Below, piece by piece: positions 1 through 10,571 of a DNA stretch of 64,000 nucleotides (position 1 is its first letter; each line of letters starts with the position of its first letter). The notes beneath the pieces were generated by a model. It ran no database searches, was not told the origin of the DNA, and was given only the letters and a program-made list of their open reading frames with translations. The translations under genes were made by a program, and so were the position numbers. The DNA is from Linnemannia hyalina (lineage: Eukaryota; Mortierellomycota; Mortierellomycetes; Mortierellales; Mortierellaceae), in assembly GCA_019671135.1 (NCBI GenBank), contig JAHRHY010000003.1, positions 1,054,001 through 1,118,000 of the forward strand, read 5' to 3'.

Positions 1-2
1 TC

Positions 3-140
3 AAGCGAGTGCGACAGAGTGGGGGACGAGGCCAAGGAAGTAAGGAGGAGGTCCGAGAAGCAGTAAAACACCTTGTGCGTGCTTGTACGGCCGCTAGGGA
101 TGAAGAGTTGGTTGAAGTAGTTGCGAATGGACATGAATAA
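3..140 (+). CDS. 3' end of an unrecognised protein (partial)
   Basis: An open frame enters from the left edge and runs for 45 codons to a TAA at 138-140. The residues are mixed and non-repetitive, with a basic Gly/Arg start and a helix-like Glu/Val/Ala-rich end finishing VVANGHE. An AATAAA overlaps the stop, which fits a gene end. No start or domain is visible and I do not recognise the family. The other two forward frames close sooner. It could be a chance open frame, since only 138 bases are visible. Confidence 0.4.
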   Translation, partial: KRVRQSGGRGQGSKEEVREAVKHLVRACTAARDEELVEVVANGHE

Positions 141-518
141 AACACGACTTTCCTTTTCTTTCTCTGTGCATGGTTGCGTCAATGCTCACGTGCACTATAT
201 ACTCGGGACTGTGTTTTCAAGTTTTAGAATACTTCTTTCATGGAGGTAATTCAGTCTGTTTGTTTCGTTTATCGGCCCATTTTCACTAGTAAAATGGGCC
301 CAAAAACCATTTTCGACTGTACACAAAAAAAAAATGCCTCTTTTTTTCGATTTATCCAGGTTTCCAATAAAACGGGTTAGAAGACTACATCGTGGGAGTG
401 TCCTTGTCGTCTTCGTCACATTACATTCATCACTCTCGAATTCAGCTCTTTTTTTCTCATCATCATCCCGCAACCCATTACCTTTTTTTCTCACATATCG
501 ACTTCACCCTACTCACTC
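141..518. other. Intergenic stretch with a perfect palindrome
   Basis: No gene is seen here. The only clear structure is the inverted repeat at 274-300, listed separately. The right half is T-rich and leads into the decayed transposase reading frame. Confidence 0.6.
274..300. repeat. Perfect 10-bp inverted repeat with 7-base loop
   Basis: GGCCCATTTT at 274-283 is followed by a 7-base spacer containing ACTAGT and then the exact reverse complement AAAATGGGCC at 291-300. It lies about 220 bases upstream of the transposase relic. It could be a hairpin, a protein-binding palindrome or part of a transposon end. No TTAA-flanked piggyBac terminus was identified. Confidence 0.7.
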
Positions 519-1970
519 ATGGACTCCAGTCTCGAGTTCCTCGGTTCCTTTGACGTTTCTGACTCTCAAGGCACCGTAATAGCATCTGCGGAGGAGGTTG
601 ACGAGGCACAGGAGGAGGAGTTGTTGTTTTCGGTCCGTTGTCGTACTCGACCAACGCCTGGTACAGATAACTCTGGGGACGAGGAGGAGGGGAAGGCAGG
701 AGATGAAGGGGTGATAGATGCTCCAGCTCCACCGACAAAGAAAATGAAGGCTGCCAAGAAGGCTGCTAAGAAGCCCGTTCGTGAGACTAGAGAACTCCCG
801 CCTGTACCAGATTTTCGACAATATCTTTCGCCACTACAAGGATGGACACCCAGCACAATCCAACGTTCCCCGTGCTCCTCAACTCGATCAAGAACTGGCA
901 CCAATAAACATATTCAGCCTATTCTTCAGCGGCAAAGTATTTTCGGATATGACCACCTTCACTAACGCATATGCAGCATCAAAAGGAGCCGGCACAGGAG
1001 AGGGATTGCGCCAATGGGTAAAGACCACACCTGACGAACTGCGCATATTCCTCGGCATCATTGTCTACATGGGCGTATTCAGGCAGAACTCTGTCTCTGA
1101 GTATTGTTCAACCTTCCCTGAATGTCCTCAACACAACATCACTAACTTCATCTCCCTCGTCCGCTTCGAACAACTGAGGCGTTTTTTTCATGTCTCCAAC
1201 CCCAACGAGCCTGAGCAACATTGGTTCTCAAAAGTAGAGCCTGTGATAGATAGGTGCTTCGCTTCCTTTTCTTTTATTTAACGAAGAGAGTTACCACTCT
1301 TGCCCTCTGCTAGGCTATAAAAGCTAACTGCGACAATCGCCAGACCCACTTCAGGTTCTTACCGCGTTCTGGATGGACAATAGACCTGTCTCCATGCTCT
1401 TCACCGTCCATGCCCTCAGCCTCGGCGACAACGACTGATCCGCTGTCTAAGATCGCAGACGCCCTCGAGAGACAAGCGCCAACGCAAGTCAGTGCGGGAT
1501 GCTTATAAAGGACATTCCAGGGCGTTACTCCCCATCCCAAAAATCATCGATGACTACAACCACCACATGAACGGAGTCGACATCGCCGACCAGTTACGCA
1601 GCTACTATTCGACTCAGCTCAGGACTTATCGCGCATGGGCTCCGATCTTCTTCTGGTTACTGGATACAACAATCATCAACGCGTACCTCATCAACAAACT
1701 CTTCGGCTCTTTAGTTCAGCCATCGTCGCCTTCTCCCTCGACACGCAACGCCGGCAGCTCGCAGCAGGCACCGTTTGAATCCAATATATACAATTCAGGG
1801 ATATTGTCAGATCGGGGACAGACACAACCTCGCTCAACACGTGGCTCGCAGCTTATCGGCGCAACTTTCGACAGGCGACTCAACAGCTACACCACCAATC
1901 TTCCAACATCGCCGCGCGACGAGGGTGCCCAAGCTGACCGATGAGTTCACGAACCATCCCACCCGTTCCA
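519..1970 (+). pseudogene. Decayed piggyBac-type (DDE_Tnp_1_7) transposase
   Basis: Three overlapping frames carry pieces of one piggyBac-family transposase. The first (from 519) has an acidic, Lys-rich N-terminus. The next (about 815-1281) has the N-terminal domain, with INIFSLFF, TTFTNAYAA and ELRIFLGIIVYMG. A third resumes near 1370 with MDNRPVSMLFTVHAL and continues at about 1492-1970 with the hallmark DYNHHMNGVDIADQ and YRAWAPIFFWLLDTTIINAYL. Between about 1270 and 1370 most of the catalytic DDD core expected in this family is missing, and at least three frame changes are needed to join the pieces. The element is therefore inactive for transposition. Family assignment rests on the MNGVD..DQ block and the following Trp/Asn-rich helix. 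It directly abuts the gene at 1945-3212, in the same frame as that gene and separated by one TGA at 1942-1944. Confidence 0.8.
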
Positions 1971-3212
1971 CCACGCAACCATTTCGGCGTCATCCCACTC
2001 TAGTAGCCCTGTTGGGCAAGGGTCAAGATTATCACCATCAGGGCGAACCACAGATGCGCCCAACCCATCAACGTTCCAGGACTACGATAGATCCTCGACG
2101 GTGTCATCAGTCTCGACGCCGTATTCACAAAGTAACAGCGCATCGCAGATTTTCGAGGAAACATCATTCTTCAACCAGCTCTCGTCGAACGATTCTCTTT
2201 CACGAGAACAACATCAACAACAGCTGCGTGCGGATCAATTGAATCGGGAAGGCGAATATCAATCGTCCTCGCTCTTTGGGCAGAATCAAAGTAGATATGG
2301 CCTCGGGTTCATTGACAACAACCCGACGTCATCTCTGAACTACCATCATTCAGAACGTGGCATCAATCGCGACGATGATGACGATACTGACGGAGATCAT
2401 ACGGACAAGGATGATGATGGGTCAAGTCAGGATGAATCTGGACCATTGAGAGAACAGATCAAGCAACTTCAATTGGAGGATGTGCTGGCGTTCTTGCCTG
2501 TTGGTGGGGCATCTGCCTCGGGGATGCTGCAGAGGCCAGCTGATTATGAGTACCAGAGGAGAACCGCCTCAGGAGACAAAATGCCGTTTCAGCTGGATGA
2601 CGAGTTGGCGAATCTGGAAACCAAGTCTCTTGAGGAGATATTGGGGCACGATGGTGGAGATGAGGATGATGGAGATAGAGTCAAAGGCATTCGGTTCAAG
2701 GACACTATGGCGCCCAGTCGAATGCGGGGGCTTGGTCGTGAAGGTAGCGTCATGATCTTTGACAGGTGTAAACGTCTTGGACAAAGCTGTTCATTTACTC
2801 ACGGGTTGTGTCCTTTCATTGTTGTAGGTGACTCGCCGGCGAAGATCAGGATAAGCCCGGAGCGTTCAGGACCCAATTCTCAAAGTCAAGCGCCCACAAC
2901 TCTGTCGGTTCATCATTCAGTGATCTATCGGGTACGTGTACGTGCTGTTTATTATATGTTGCTCTTCGGTGCATTAAACGAGAGTTTGCTGACTCTCTTT
3001 CTTATTTCGTCCGCGTAGATTCTTCTGTTACCCAATCGGCCATGGAAGATGCTTACTTGTCGGGATACAACAACTCAAAGATGTAAGAGGCATCGTTTAA
3101 GATATGGCTATTACGTTTCAAATTACCAACCTCGCAGCTTCTTTCTTGACTTACACGCTATTTTCTTTTGTGTGATAGATCATTGTTCATGCACGCGTCT
3201 ACCAGGAACTGA
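1945..3212 (+). CDS. Ser/Asp-rich protein of unknown function, 5' end unresolved
   Basis: A long open frame (1945 to about 2767) encodes a Ser/Gln-rich region, an acidic stretch (DDDDDTDGDHTDKDDDG) and a helical segment (EQIKQLQLEDVLAFLP). Downstream, three more coding pieces look spliced: about 2845-2934, 3019-3079 and 3180-3212. They end SLFMHASTRN at a TGA (3210-3212), with good introns at 2935-3018 and 3080-3179. The first intron is awkward. The obvious acceptor at 2827 puts a TGA in frame; a donor at 2768 with a weaker acceptor at 2844 keeps the frame. No start codon is clear: the frame is continuous with the transposase relic except for one TGA, and the first in-frame ATG lies near 2524. 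It may be a host gene whose 5' end was displaced by the transposon, a chimera, or a pseudogene. No domain recognised. Confidence 0.4.
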
Positions 3213-3394
3213 CAATGTCTGTCGCGCGTCTTTCAAGGCCAATGTAGAGTAGCGAATGAAAATTTCGGGCCTCTTTTTTTCACTTTGTTTCCGGCGGCAC
3301 CATTATTCAGGGCTAATCGATAAAGGACAACACCAGCAAGCACATACTTCCTTCACTCCATGGTTGATATAGATGCGATGTTGACAATATAAGT

Positions 3395-4859
3395 TTACTT
3401 TCCGAAAATACGAAAAGTGATGCTGATCCCTTTGACTTCGAGCCACATGCCCTGCCTCTCGTACGCAGAGATGAAAAAAGGCGCCGTTGCCATGTGGAAT
3501 ACCGGCATCAACATAACCCCAACTCCCTTCATCGCACACTGCCTCGTCACAGACCCGCCCTTATACGCTCGCTGGATCGCCTTTCCGATAAAACTCCTGG
3601 ATCGCCTTGGAGACAACAACGCCCGTAGCCTGAATCATGAAATATGCCATCTGGCTCCACCCGTTCTGTCTCCACAGCGCATAGACAATGTACCCGTGCA
3701 TGGCTCCGGACAAGACGAAGACCGCATAGACGGGAGGGGTCTCACGAGCCCACGGCGAACCACGACGACCCAACCGTTCCGGGCCTAGATGCTTAATACA
3801 GAACCGCTTCACAGGGTTAAACCCAAGATCGACCCAGACGTAACGGAAGAGAATATGCCAGTTGATCCAAAAGTCCGTTGGTGAATATGCAAGGAGTGGT
3901 AATTTTGTACCGAGCATGGTCCACTCCTGCGGGTCGGCTCTGTTCCCGGTCGTGGCGCAGTACATGATGACGTTCATGAAGACGGAGGCTCGGAGGTTGT
4001 TGTAAACATATGAGCATACGACGCTGACGATGAAGCCGTACTCGAGTGTTGGGGCCGACATGACTTCCTCTGAGGTGTAGAAGGACAGGAAGTATATGAT
4101 CGAGTCAAAGACGGTTTAGTAAAATAGGAACGCTGGGAGGAGGTCGATCCAGGAGCGGCCGACTGATGGATCAGACTTTTTGCCGTTTTGTTTCCTCAGT
4201 GGCGACCAGAGTTCTTCCTGTAACCGTTCACTGTCCCAATGGAAAAAGTCGATAGTCTCGGCAGTTGATCCAGTCGTCGTCGTTGTTGATGTTGTGGCCA
4301 TCGTCCCGGTCGAGGTTGGGGAAGAGGCGGAAGAAGAATCAAACTTCTTGGATCTCGCAGTTTCATCCTTCGCAGCCCCTGCAGCCCTTCCAGCTAAGAA
4401 ATACCGACTCGGCACCCCAGGCCAAGGCTGAACATAGTACAAATCCACCATCCTAGTAACCGTCGCAATGGAAGCAACTGTCATCGCAAAGTGGAAAAAC
4501 ACAATCGGACAAGTGTACAACAACGGCACCAGCAACAGGACCAGGATGAGAGGAGCCGCTAGGATCTGTTCGACACGACCAGATTTGGGGTGGGACCACA
4601 CAAACATCCTGTACAGGACGATGAGGGCGGTCATGATGGAACCTACGAAAAGGGCGTCGTTGATGACTCTGTTGTGCGGGAAGAGTGGGGAGGTGGTGGA
4701 CTTTGTGGTGACGGCGGAGTAGAATGTGGAGCTGGTTGTCCAGCGCCACGGGGTGGCGAGGATGTGGACGATTGGGAGATCGGAGTGGGTCCTGAGGAAG
4801 GCGGGGAACTGATTGCCAGTGTGTTGCAGCTGGGTGAGTGCAGCTTCAATTGCTGCCAT
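3395..4859 (-). pseudogene. MBOAT / wax-synthase-like acyltransferase with two lesions
   Basis: Reads as one exon from ATG 4857-4859 and would give about 487 residues, normal for fungal members of the wax-synthase (MBOAT_2) group, which are ER-membrane O-acyltransferases. The N-terminal half holds several hydrophobic helices. The C-terminal half carries the family block SPTDFWINWHILFR and the SGAMHGYIVYAL segment, whose His is the likely catalytic residue. Two breaks are visible. An in-frame TAA at 4116-4118 follows LLPAFLFY, although the same frame continues as a sensible membrane helix (TVFDSIIYFLSFYTSEEV). One extra base in the four-base A run at 3590-3593 (T run on the coding strand) shifts the frame; removing it leads to GKAIQRAYKGGSVTRQ and a stop at 3395-3397. 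The total length minus one base is divisible by three. It may be a recent pseudogene, or a working gene with assembly errors. Substrate unknown. Confidence 0.75.
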
Positions 4860-6251
4860 TGTTGAAGAAGGAGAATAAGGAGAATAAGGAAGGATAGGGG
4901 AAGGATTGGCGGAATGGTAGGGGCAATGCTTAGTTCAAGATAGGTCTTCTTTGATCTGCGCTGTAGGTCCGTGAGTGCAATTGTTTGGCAAGTTTTTCTT
5001 TTTGTTGATGGGAAAAGCACGCCAAGGATGATAGGGCAAGGCGCGTTGGTTGTGAAGAGTAGGGGTAAAGAGAAGAATAAAAAGAACGGGAAGGGAACAA
5101 CGATGAATGGGGGAGGTGAATGAAGAAAAAGGAAAGGAAGAGATGACCAGCTGGAACCGGAACACACTTTATTTATTTTTAATGAGTATCAAGCCAGACC
5201 GCAAAGTCCCTTTTACCCTTTCCGTCCCAGTTTTTCGGAAAGTGAGACTTTGCGGTCTGGCAGTGGAGGAGACGAGATATCCTGAGAACGCTTGGAGCGA
5301 ATGAGAAAGGGAGTAAGGAAAATGTACTTGAATGGTGGCGGGTACGTGTGGAGATTAGCTTCGGGTCCGGGGTGAATGACCGAGTTAAGGACTCTAGTGG
5401 ACATGAGGGATCCGCAGAAGAAGCATGGGTGTGGGTCTGCCACTGTCAATTTAATGTGTGGTAGATGGGTGGATAGGAATGCGAGCAGTGAAGAAGTGAG
5501 GGCAGGGTAGAGAATAAAAATTAGAAGGGTCAAGAAGGAGTGAGGGAGAAAGGTGGATGTGAGCGTAACAAGGTTTCAGATCAATTCGCTTCATGAAATG
5601 TCAAGTTCAATGCGTTCGTAATGATTGTCTAGGAAATGTCTAATAAAAAAAACACAAACCGCCAAAGAACAGCCCCTGGCCACAGTCCTTCCTCAACAAC
5701 CTTGTCCATGTCCATCCACTCTTGCCCTCTCTCTACCGCTTCATTCTTTGACCGCACCTACTCCACAGTAATCATGCTGTTACCCCTAGTCCGTTTTAAA
5801 GAAGTACACATTTATTGATTTCTCATCCACCAACATGTTCTTTCGCTCCCTTGCATGGTCATCCTAAAGCAGACCTTTCAATAAAAAATGCTGTCTGTGA
5901 GTGGCGACACGGTGTCAATAGACTCTTGACCACGAACGTATTTATGCCAAAAACTGTGGTACTTTTTTTTTTCTTTCACAAACGTTTAGCAGGACGCCTG
6001 GTCCACTCGTACTGTACAGCAGACCTTCGTCAAAGAGCTAAGTGACTTTTTTACTTCAAAGAGAGGAAGCAAAAAAAAAGAAGCACAGATAGACAGCGCC
6101 TTCGATTTTTAAATAAAAAGCTGGAGCTTCCTCGGTTCCCTTTTTTTTTCTTCAACACACTCTTTCGTCTCCACCACTTATACACAACACACACAAACAC
6201 TCAGCCCCACACAAGACCCAAACACATCAAGTCCGTTCCCTTCCCTCTCCA
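4860..6251. other. Intergenic region between divergent genes
   Basis: The left part is the purine-rich presumed leader and promoter of the MBOAT-like gene on the minus strand. The right part, ending in CA-rich sequence at about 6150-6250, is the presumed leader of the linker-histone gene. A strong hairpin sits at 5193-5261. No convincing gene is seen; short frames here lack splice support and family resemblance. Confidence 0.6.
5193..5261. repeat. Nested hairpin: 16-bp outer and 7-bp inner stem
   Basis: GCCAGACCGCAAAGTC at 5193-5208 is matched exactly by its reverse complement at 5246-5261. Inside, CTTTCCG (5218-5224) pairs with CGGAAAG (5236-5242). The 69-base unit could fold as a long stem with one internal loop. 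It has no U-rich tail typical of a bacterial-type terminator. It could be a short MITE-like element or a structured RNA. Confidence 0.75.
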
Positions 6252-9200
6252 ATGTCTTTGATCCCCAAACCCTCCCATGAGGGAGCCAATCTCTCCGCTA
6301 CCCCGCCTCAAGTCGAGTCCGAGGATGTCGGCGCCGAGGCCAGTGCTAGCAAGCTGACGCCCCAGTCTGCTTCTTCCGTTCTGCCCGCCCGAAGAACCAG
6401 GCAATCCGATAAGTCTCCAGAGCCTGGTATGTGTAGTACAAGACATGGTTCCTGGCCTGTGATAATTCGTCCTTTTTTTGAATGTGAGATGAAACATTGG
6501 GCTAAATGGATCAACCACTCAACTGCACTTCTTTTCTTCCTCTTTTGAATTCATCCTCATGCATAATAGTCGTAGCCAACCAGACTCCCATCACCATCAT
6601 CCTCTTAGATCAGCAGAGCCAAATCGGACAGGAGCACCTGCCCGAGTCCCTCCCCGAGTCCCAAGATTTCGCCACCCCCATCAGCGTCCTCCTCACTCCC
6701 AGCGCCAACGAGGCCGGCGCCTATGACGAGGACGACAGTGAAGATAACGAGGCCGGCGCCTATGACGAGGACGACAGTGAAGATAACGAGGCCGGTGCCT
6801 ATGACGAGGACGACAGTGAAGATGACGAGGACGACAGTGGAACTGACGAGGACGACAGTGGAACTGACGAGGACGACAGTGGAACTGACGAGGACGACAG
6901 TGGAACTGACGAGGACGACAGTGGAACTGACGAGGACGACAGTGGAACTGACGAGGACGACAGTGGAACTGACGAGGACGACAGTGGAACTGACGAGGAC
7001 GACAGTGGAACTGACGAGGACGACAGTGGAACTGACGAGGACGACAGTGGAACTGACGAGGACGACAGTGGAACTGACGAGGACGACAGTGGAACTGACG
7101 AGGACGACAGTGGAACTGACGAGGACGGCGATGAAACTGACGAGGACGGCGATGAAACTGACGAGGACGGCGATGAAACTGAGTACGTCGACAGTGATGA
7201 TGAAGATGTAGACGCCATGCATTTTGACTCTCCCTTAAAGCGTGATCAATATATATCCAGGAAGGCGGAATTTAAGGCGGGCAGGAAGGCGGCCATGATT
7301 AGGACCGGAAGAGCGATCAGGAAGTTGAGGAGGAAGTATAAGAGGAGGGCGGCCAGGAAGGCGGCCAGGAAGGCGACCAGGGAGGCGAGCAGGAAGGCTT
7401 CTGAAGGTGGAAAGAAATATGGTAAAGCCGAGGATACTGAGGCTGTCGAGGACGACGGTGGAGATGACGATAGTACAATCTTTAAGAAAATTAGGGCCAG
7501 AATGGCGGCCAGGAATGCTCCTGAAGGAAGAAAGGAGGATGACAACGCCGAGGATGAGAATGATGCTGGAGAAGGAGATGAGGATGGTGGTTCCCAGGGC
7601 GGTGCTGCTGGAGCTGGTATGGAGGGAGCACAGGGTGCTGATGAGAGTCAGGGTGGAAACGGCACCGATGAGGAAGAAGAAGTTGACGAAGGAAATTCCA
7701 ATGTGGATGAACAGGAGGAAGGAGGTGAATGTGGTGAGGATGGTGAGGATGGTGAGGATGAGGATGAGATTGCAGTTCCTGCTGTTGTCCGTGCAGCTCG
7801 TCCCCATGCAGTTCGTACCCGTACAGCTCGTCCCCATGCAGTTCGTACCCGTGCAGCTCGTCCACGTATAGCTCGTCCCCGTGCAGCTCGTCCACGTATA
7901 GCTCGTCCCCATGCAGTTCGTCCCCGTGCAGCTCGTCCCCGTGCCCCCAAGGGGTACAACAGAGCCAAATTGTGCTTTGTCCAGATGATCACCGTAAGTG
8001 TTTATCTCTCTTTCTCGTCCCGTACCACCTCAAAACATCCCTCGTCTGTGTGTTCAATTATCCGGATGCTAACTTAACCGCTGTTCCTCTGTTCAATATT
8101 TGATGTTTATAGGAGGCCCTGAACTACTACCGCCACGACCCCAAGGGCACGACCCCTACCTCGATCAAGAGCTGGATCTCGTATACCTACAACCTCGATA
8201 ACTTTACCATAGAGGCACAGTTTAAGAGTGCTCTTGATGTAAGTTTTTATGTTTCACTTCCTTTCGTTTGTCTGGATTAGTGGCAGTGTTTTGTTTGGAT
8301 GTGATGTTCTCTGGAACAATGTGGATGAATGCAACTGACAGTTCGTGGTTTCTTTGTATGTTCTTGTATCTTTTTTTGCGACTCGCGTCTTACTTTAGTA
8401 CGGTCTTGGTGTTGAGAAGATCTTCAGGTGCAAGAGTAAGTGTTCTGCCTCCCTACTCCTCATCCATCCACCCACTCATCCACGTTTACATCTGACTACT
8501 ACCCACCTGCGTTCCCATCAATGTTCATTTCCAAAAATACGGTACCGAATCCATGCACTAAATGCGAACAACATTTATGTGATATTAACGACCAACTCTT
8601 TTTTTTTTTTTTTGATTCTTTCAATCTATAGAGAGTCGTTCTCGCTTGGCTCTTGTTGACAGGCTGCAGCAGGATGGCGAGGATTCCGACAGCGACGATT
8701 ATGAAGAAAGTGGAGATGAGCAGGGTGGTCCTCATGGTGGCGGTGGTAGTGGTCAGGGCCAGTCTGGATACGAAGACGAAGACGAAGAGGATGAGGATGA
8801 TGATGAGGATGAATATGGAGAAGAAGAGGAGGAGGAAGATGAAGAGGAGAAGGAAGATGAGGAGGAGGACGATGACGATGATGATAAGGCTCAGTCTGAC
8901 AACAACAAACGGTCCTTCCGGACCGTTACCGCCAACAAGTCCATCGCGGCTACTACCACCAAGAAGCCTGCTGCTCAGTCCAAGAAGATTGCTGCCCCCG
9001 AACCCAAGACTCCGAAGGCTACCAAGACCACCAAGGCTACCAAGACCACCAAGGCTACCAAGACCACCAAGGCTACCAAGACCACCAAGGCTACCAAGAC
9101 CACCGCTGAAAAAGCTGAGATTAAGGTTGAGGGTGAACCCAAAACTAGTACCCACAAGTCGAACAAGAAAACTACTGCCAAGAAGACTCCTGCCGTTTCC

Positions 9201-9695
9201 GCCGCCGAAGCTGCCACCAACACCAAGCTTGCTGCCTATTCCAAGAAGGACACCGCTAAAGAGACTTCTGCGTACAGGAAGGCTGCCGCTGCCAAGAAGG
9301 AGACTGCCAAGGAGGAGACTACCCCCACAAAGGCTGCTATCCCCAAGGCGACGTACGAATACATGAAGCTCGCGGCGACACAGCCTGCTGCCGCTATTAT
9401 TGTCTCCGTCCCCGCTTCTGCTTCTTCCACCGTCAAGCCAGTCACAAAGCATGCCACTCGGGTCACCAAGAAGCGAAACGAGGAGAAGGATGAGGAAGCC
9501 CCCTTGCGTACTGAGGGCACCACGATCCGATCGTTGAAGCGCAAGGCTGATGAGACCACTGATGCCAAGGAAGAGGACAAGAAGAAGGAGGGTACTCAGA
9601 GACTTCGTGGCAAGGATGTGGGCTTCGCTTCTACTGCGTCTGGTTCTTCCAAGTCTCACGGTTCGTCTGGCCCCTCAAAGGCCCGCAAGGTTTAA
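6252..9695 (+). CDS. Linker histone H1-like protein with long acidic repeat arm
   Basis: Five exons close in phase: 6252-6426, 6570-7993, 8113-8238 (about), 8399-8435 and 8632-9695. The H1/H5 globular domain spans the exon 2-4 junctions: YNRAKLCFVQMITEALNYY, then GTTPTSIKSWIS and FKSALDYGLGVEKIFRCK, matching the winged-helix pattern of linker histones that bind nucleosomal DNA. It is unusual for H1 in having a huge N-terminal arm: three copies of a 13-residue NEAGAYDEDDSED unit, fourteen DEDDSGT, three DEDGDET, then Lys/Arg/Ala patches and an Arg-Ala-Pro repeat just before the globular domain. After it comes another acidic tract and a Lys-Thr-Ala-rich tail with KATKTT repeats, as expected of an H1 tail. 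The ATG at 6252 is the first in a CA-rich leader and its exon splices cleanly. It is probably nuclear. Whether it acts as bulk H1 or as a specialised chaperone-like variant cannot be told from sequence. Confidence 0.8.
6824..7180 (+). repeat. 21-bp minisatellite, 14 + 3 variant copies
   Basis: From 6824 to 7117 there are 14 copies of a 21-base unit encoding DEDDSGT, followed at 7118-7180 by three variant copies encoding DEDGDET. The copies are almost identical at the DNA level, implying recent slippage or gene conversion. Three copies of a related 39-base unit precede them from about 6708. All lie in frame in exon 2 of the linker-histone gene. Confidence 0.95.
9005..9107 (+). repeat. 18-bp coding repeat (KATKTT)
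   Basis: About five tandem copies of an 18-base unit (aaggctaccaagaccacc) encode KATKTT in the basic tail of the linker-histone gene. The repeats keep the frame and the Lys spacing. Confidence 0.9.
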
Positions 9696-9983
9696 GTGCA
9701 TCGCTGGACGATGCACGTTTTCCATCAGCCTTTGGATCCCTTTTTTTTCTGTTCTCTCCTAGTACCGCAGATGTTGTATGCATCGCACATTCTGCTTCCG
9801 CGATTGGATTTTGTTTCTCTACCTTTCACCTTTCACCTTTCACCAAGTCACTGGTTGATGCCCTTCTATATTCCATATGTCATCTTTTCTTTTCGTTTTT
9901 TCTACCGCTCTGGGTTGATCGGCCAATGAACGATCCAACTCCTTTCTTCCAATATGCTGCTCTACAATAAACCCCTTCTACTT

Positions 9984-10571
9984 CTACCACTCCTCGACCA
10001 CTTCGTCCTCCTCATGCTCCTCGCTCTCTGAGAGCAACTTGAACAGCACAGGCTGGGGTTGAGCAGCGGGAGGACTTCCATCTACTGTTTCCTCTGCTAG
10101 GGCCTCCTCCCATGCCCTTGCCCGAGCCTCCTCCCATGCCTCCTCCCGAGCCCTTGCCCGAGCCTCCTCTCGTGTTCTTGCCTCGGCCCTTGCCCGAGCC
10201 TCCTCTCGTGCTCTTGCCTCGGTCCTTTCCCTTTCCCTTGCCGCCTCCTGTGTTCTTGCCCTGGCCTCGGCCCTTGCCCTTGCCGCTTCTCGTGTCCTTG
10301 TTGCCCTTGCCCTTGTCCTTGCCGCTTCTCGTGTCCTTGTTGCCCTTGCCCTCGCCGCTTCTCGTGTCCTTGCCATTGCTTGGTTGACGGGCAAGGAGCC
10401 GTGGGGGAGTTGTCGGTGCTGCTGGGAGTCTTCCTCTTCCTCGGGCCATTCCTCGATCTCGTCATCGTCTACTTCCTTTTTCTTCTTCTTGTACGCCCCT
10501 TCAAAGTAAAGCTCCGTTTCGGTTTTCTGTGTGAATTCTATCTGGTCATTTTTGAAGTCGTCGTTACTCAT
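9984..10571 (-). CDS. Arg/Ala/Glu-rich repetitive protein, unknown function
   Basis: A single open frame of 195 residues begins at ATG 10569-10571 (MSNDDFKNDQIEF); an earlier in-frame TTG is not needed. The N-terminus is acidic with a KKKKK patch followed by EEWPEEEEDSQQ. Residues about 65-165 are a degenerate array of TREAARARA / REEARARA units that would form a long charged single helix. The C-terminus (KLLSESEEHEEDEVVEEW) is acidic. The gene is convergent with the linker-histone gene, their stops lying about 290 bases apart, and both carry basic low-complexity repeats beside acidic blocks. No domain is recognised. It might bind nucleic acid or chromatin, but that is inference from composition. 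Confidence 0.55.
   Translation of the reverse strand: MSNDDFKNDQIEFTQKTETELYFEGAYKKKKKEVDDDEIEEWPEEEEDSQQHRQLPHGSLPVNQAMARTREAARARATRTREAARTRARATRTREAARARAEARARTQEAARERERTEARAREEARARAEARTREEARARAREEAWEEARARAWEEALAEETVDGSPPAAQPQPVLFKLLSESEEHEEDEVVEEW

Noticed and set aside
6605..7222. Long minus-strand and alternate-frame ORFs over the histone minisatellite
   Set aside because: They are artefacts of a 21-base repeat that is open in several frames; the plus-strand frame joins to the H1 domain by good introns.
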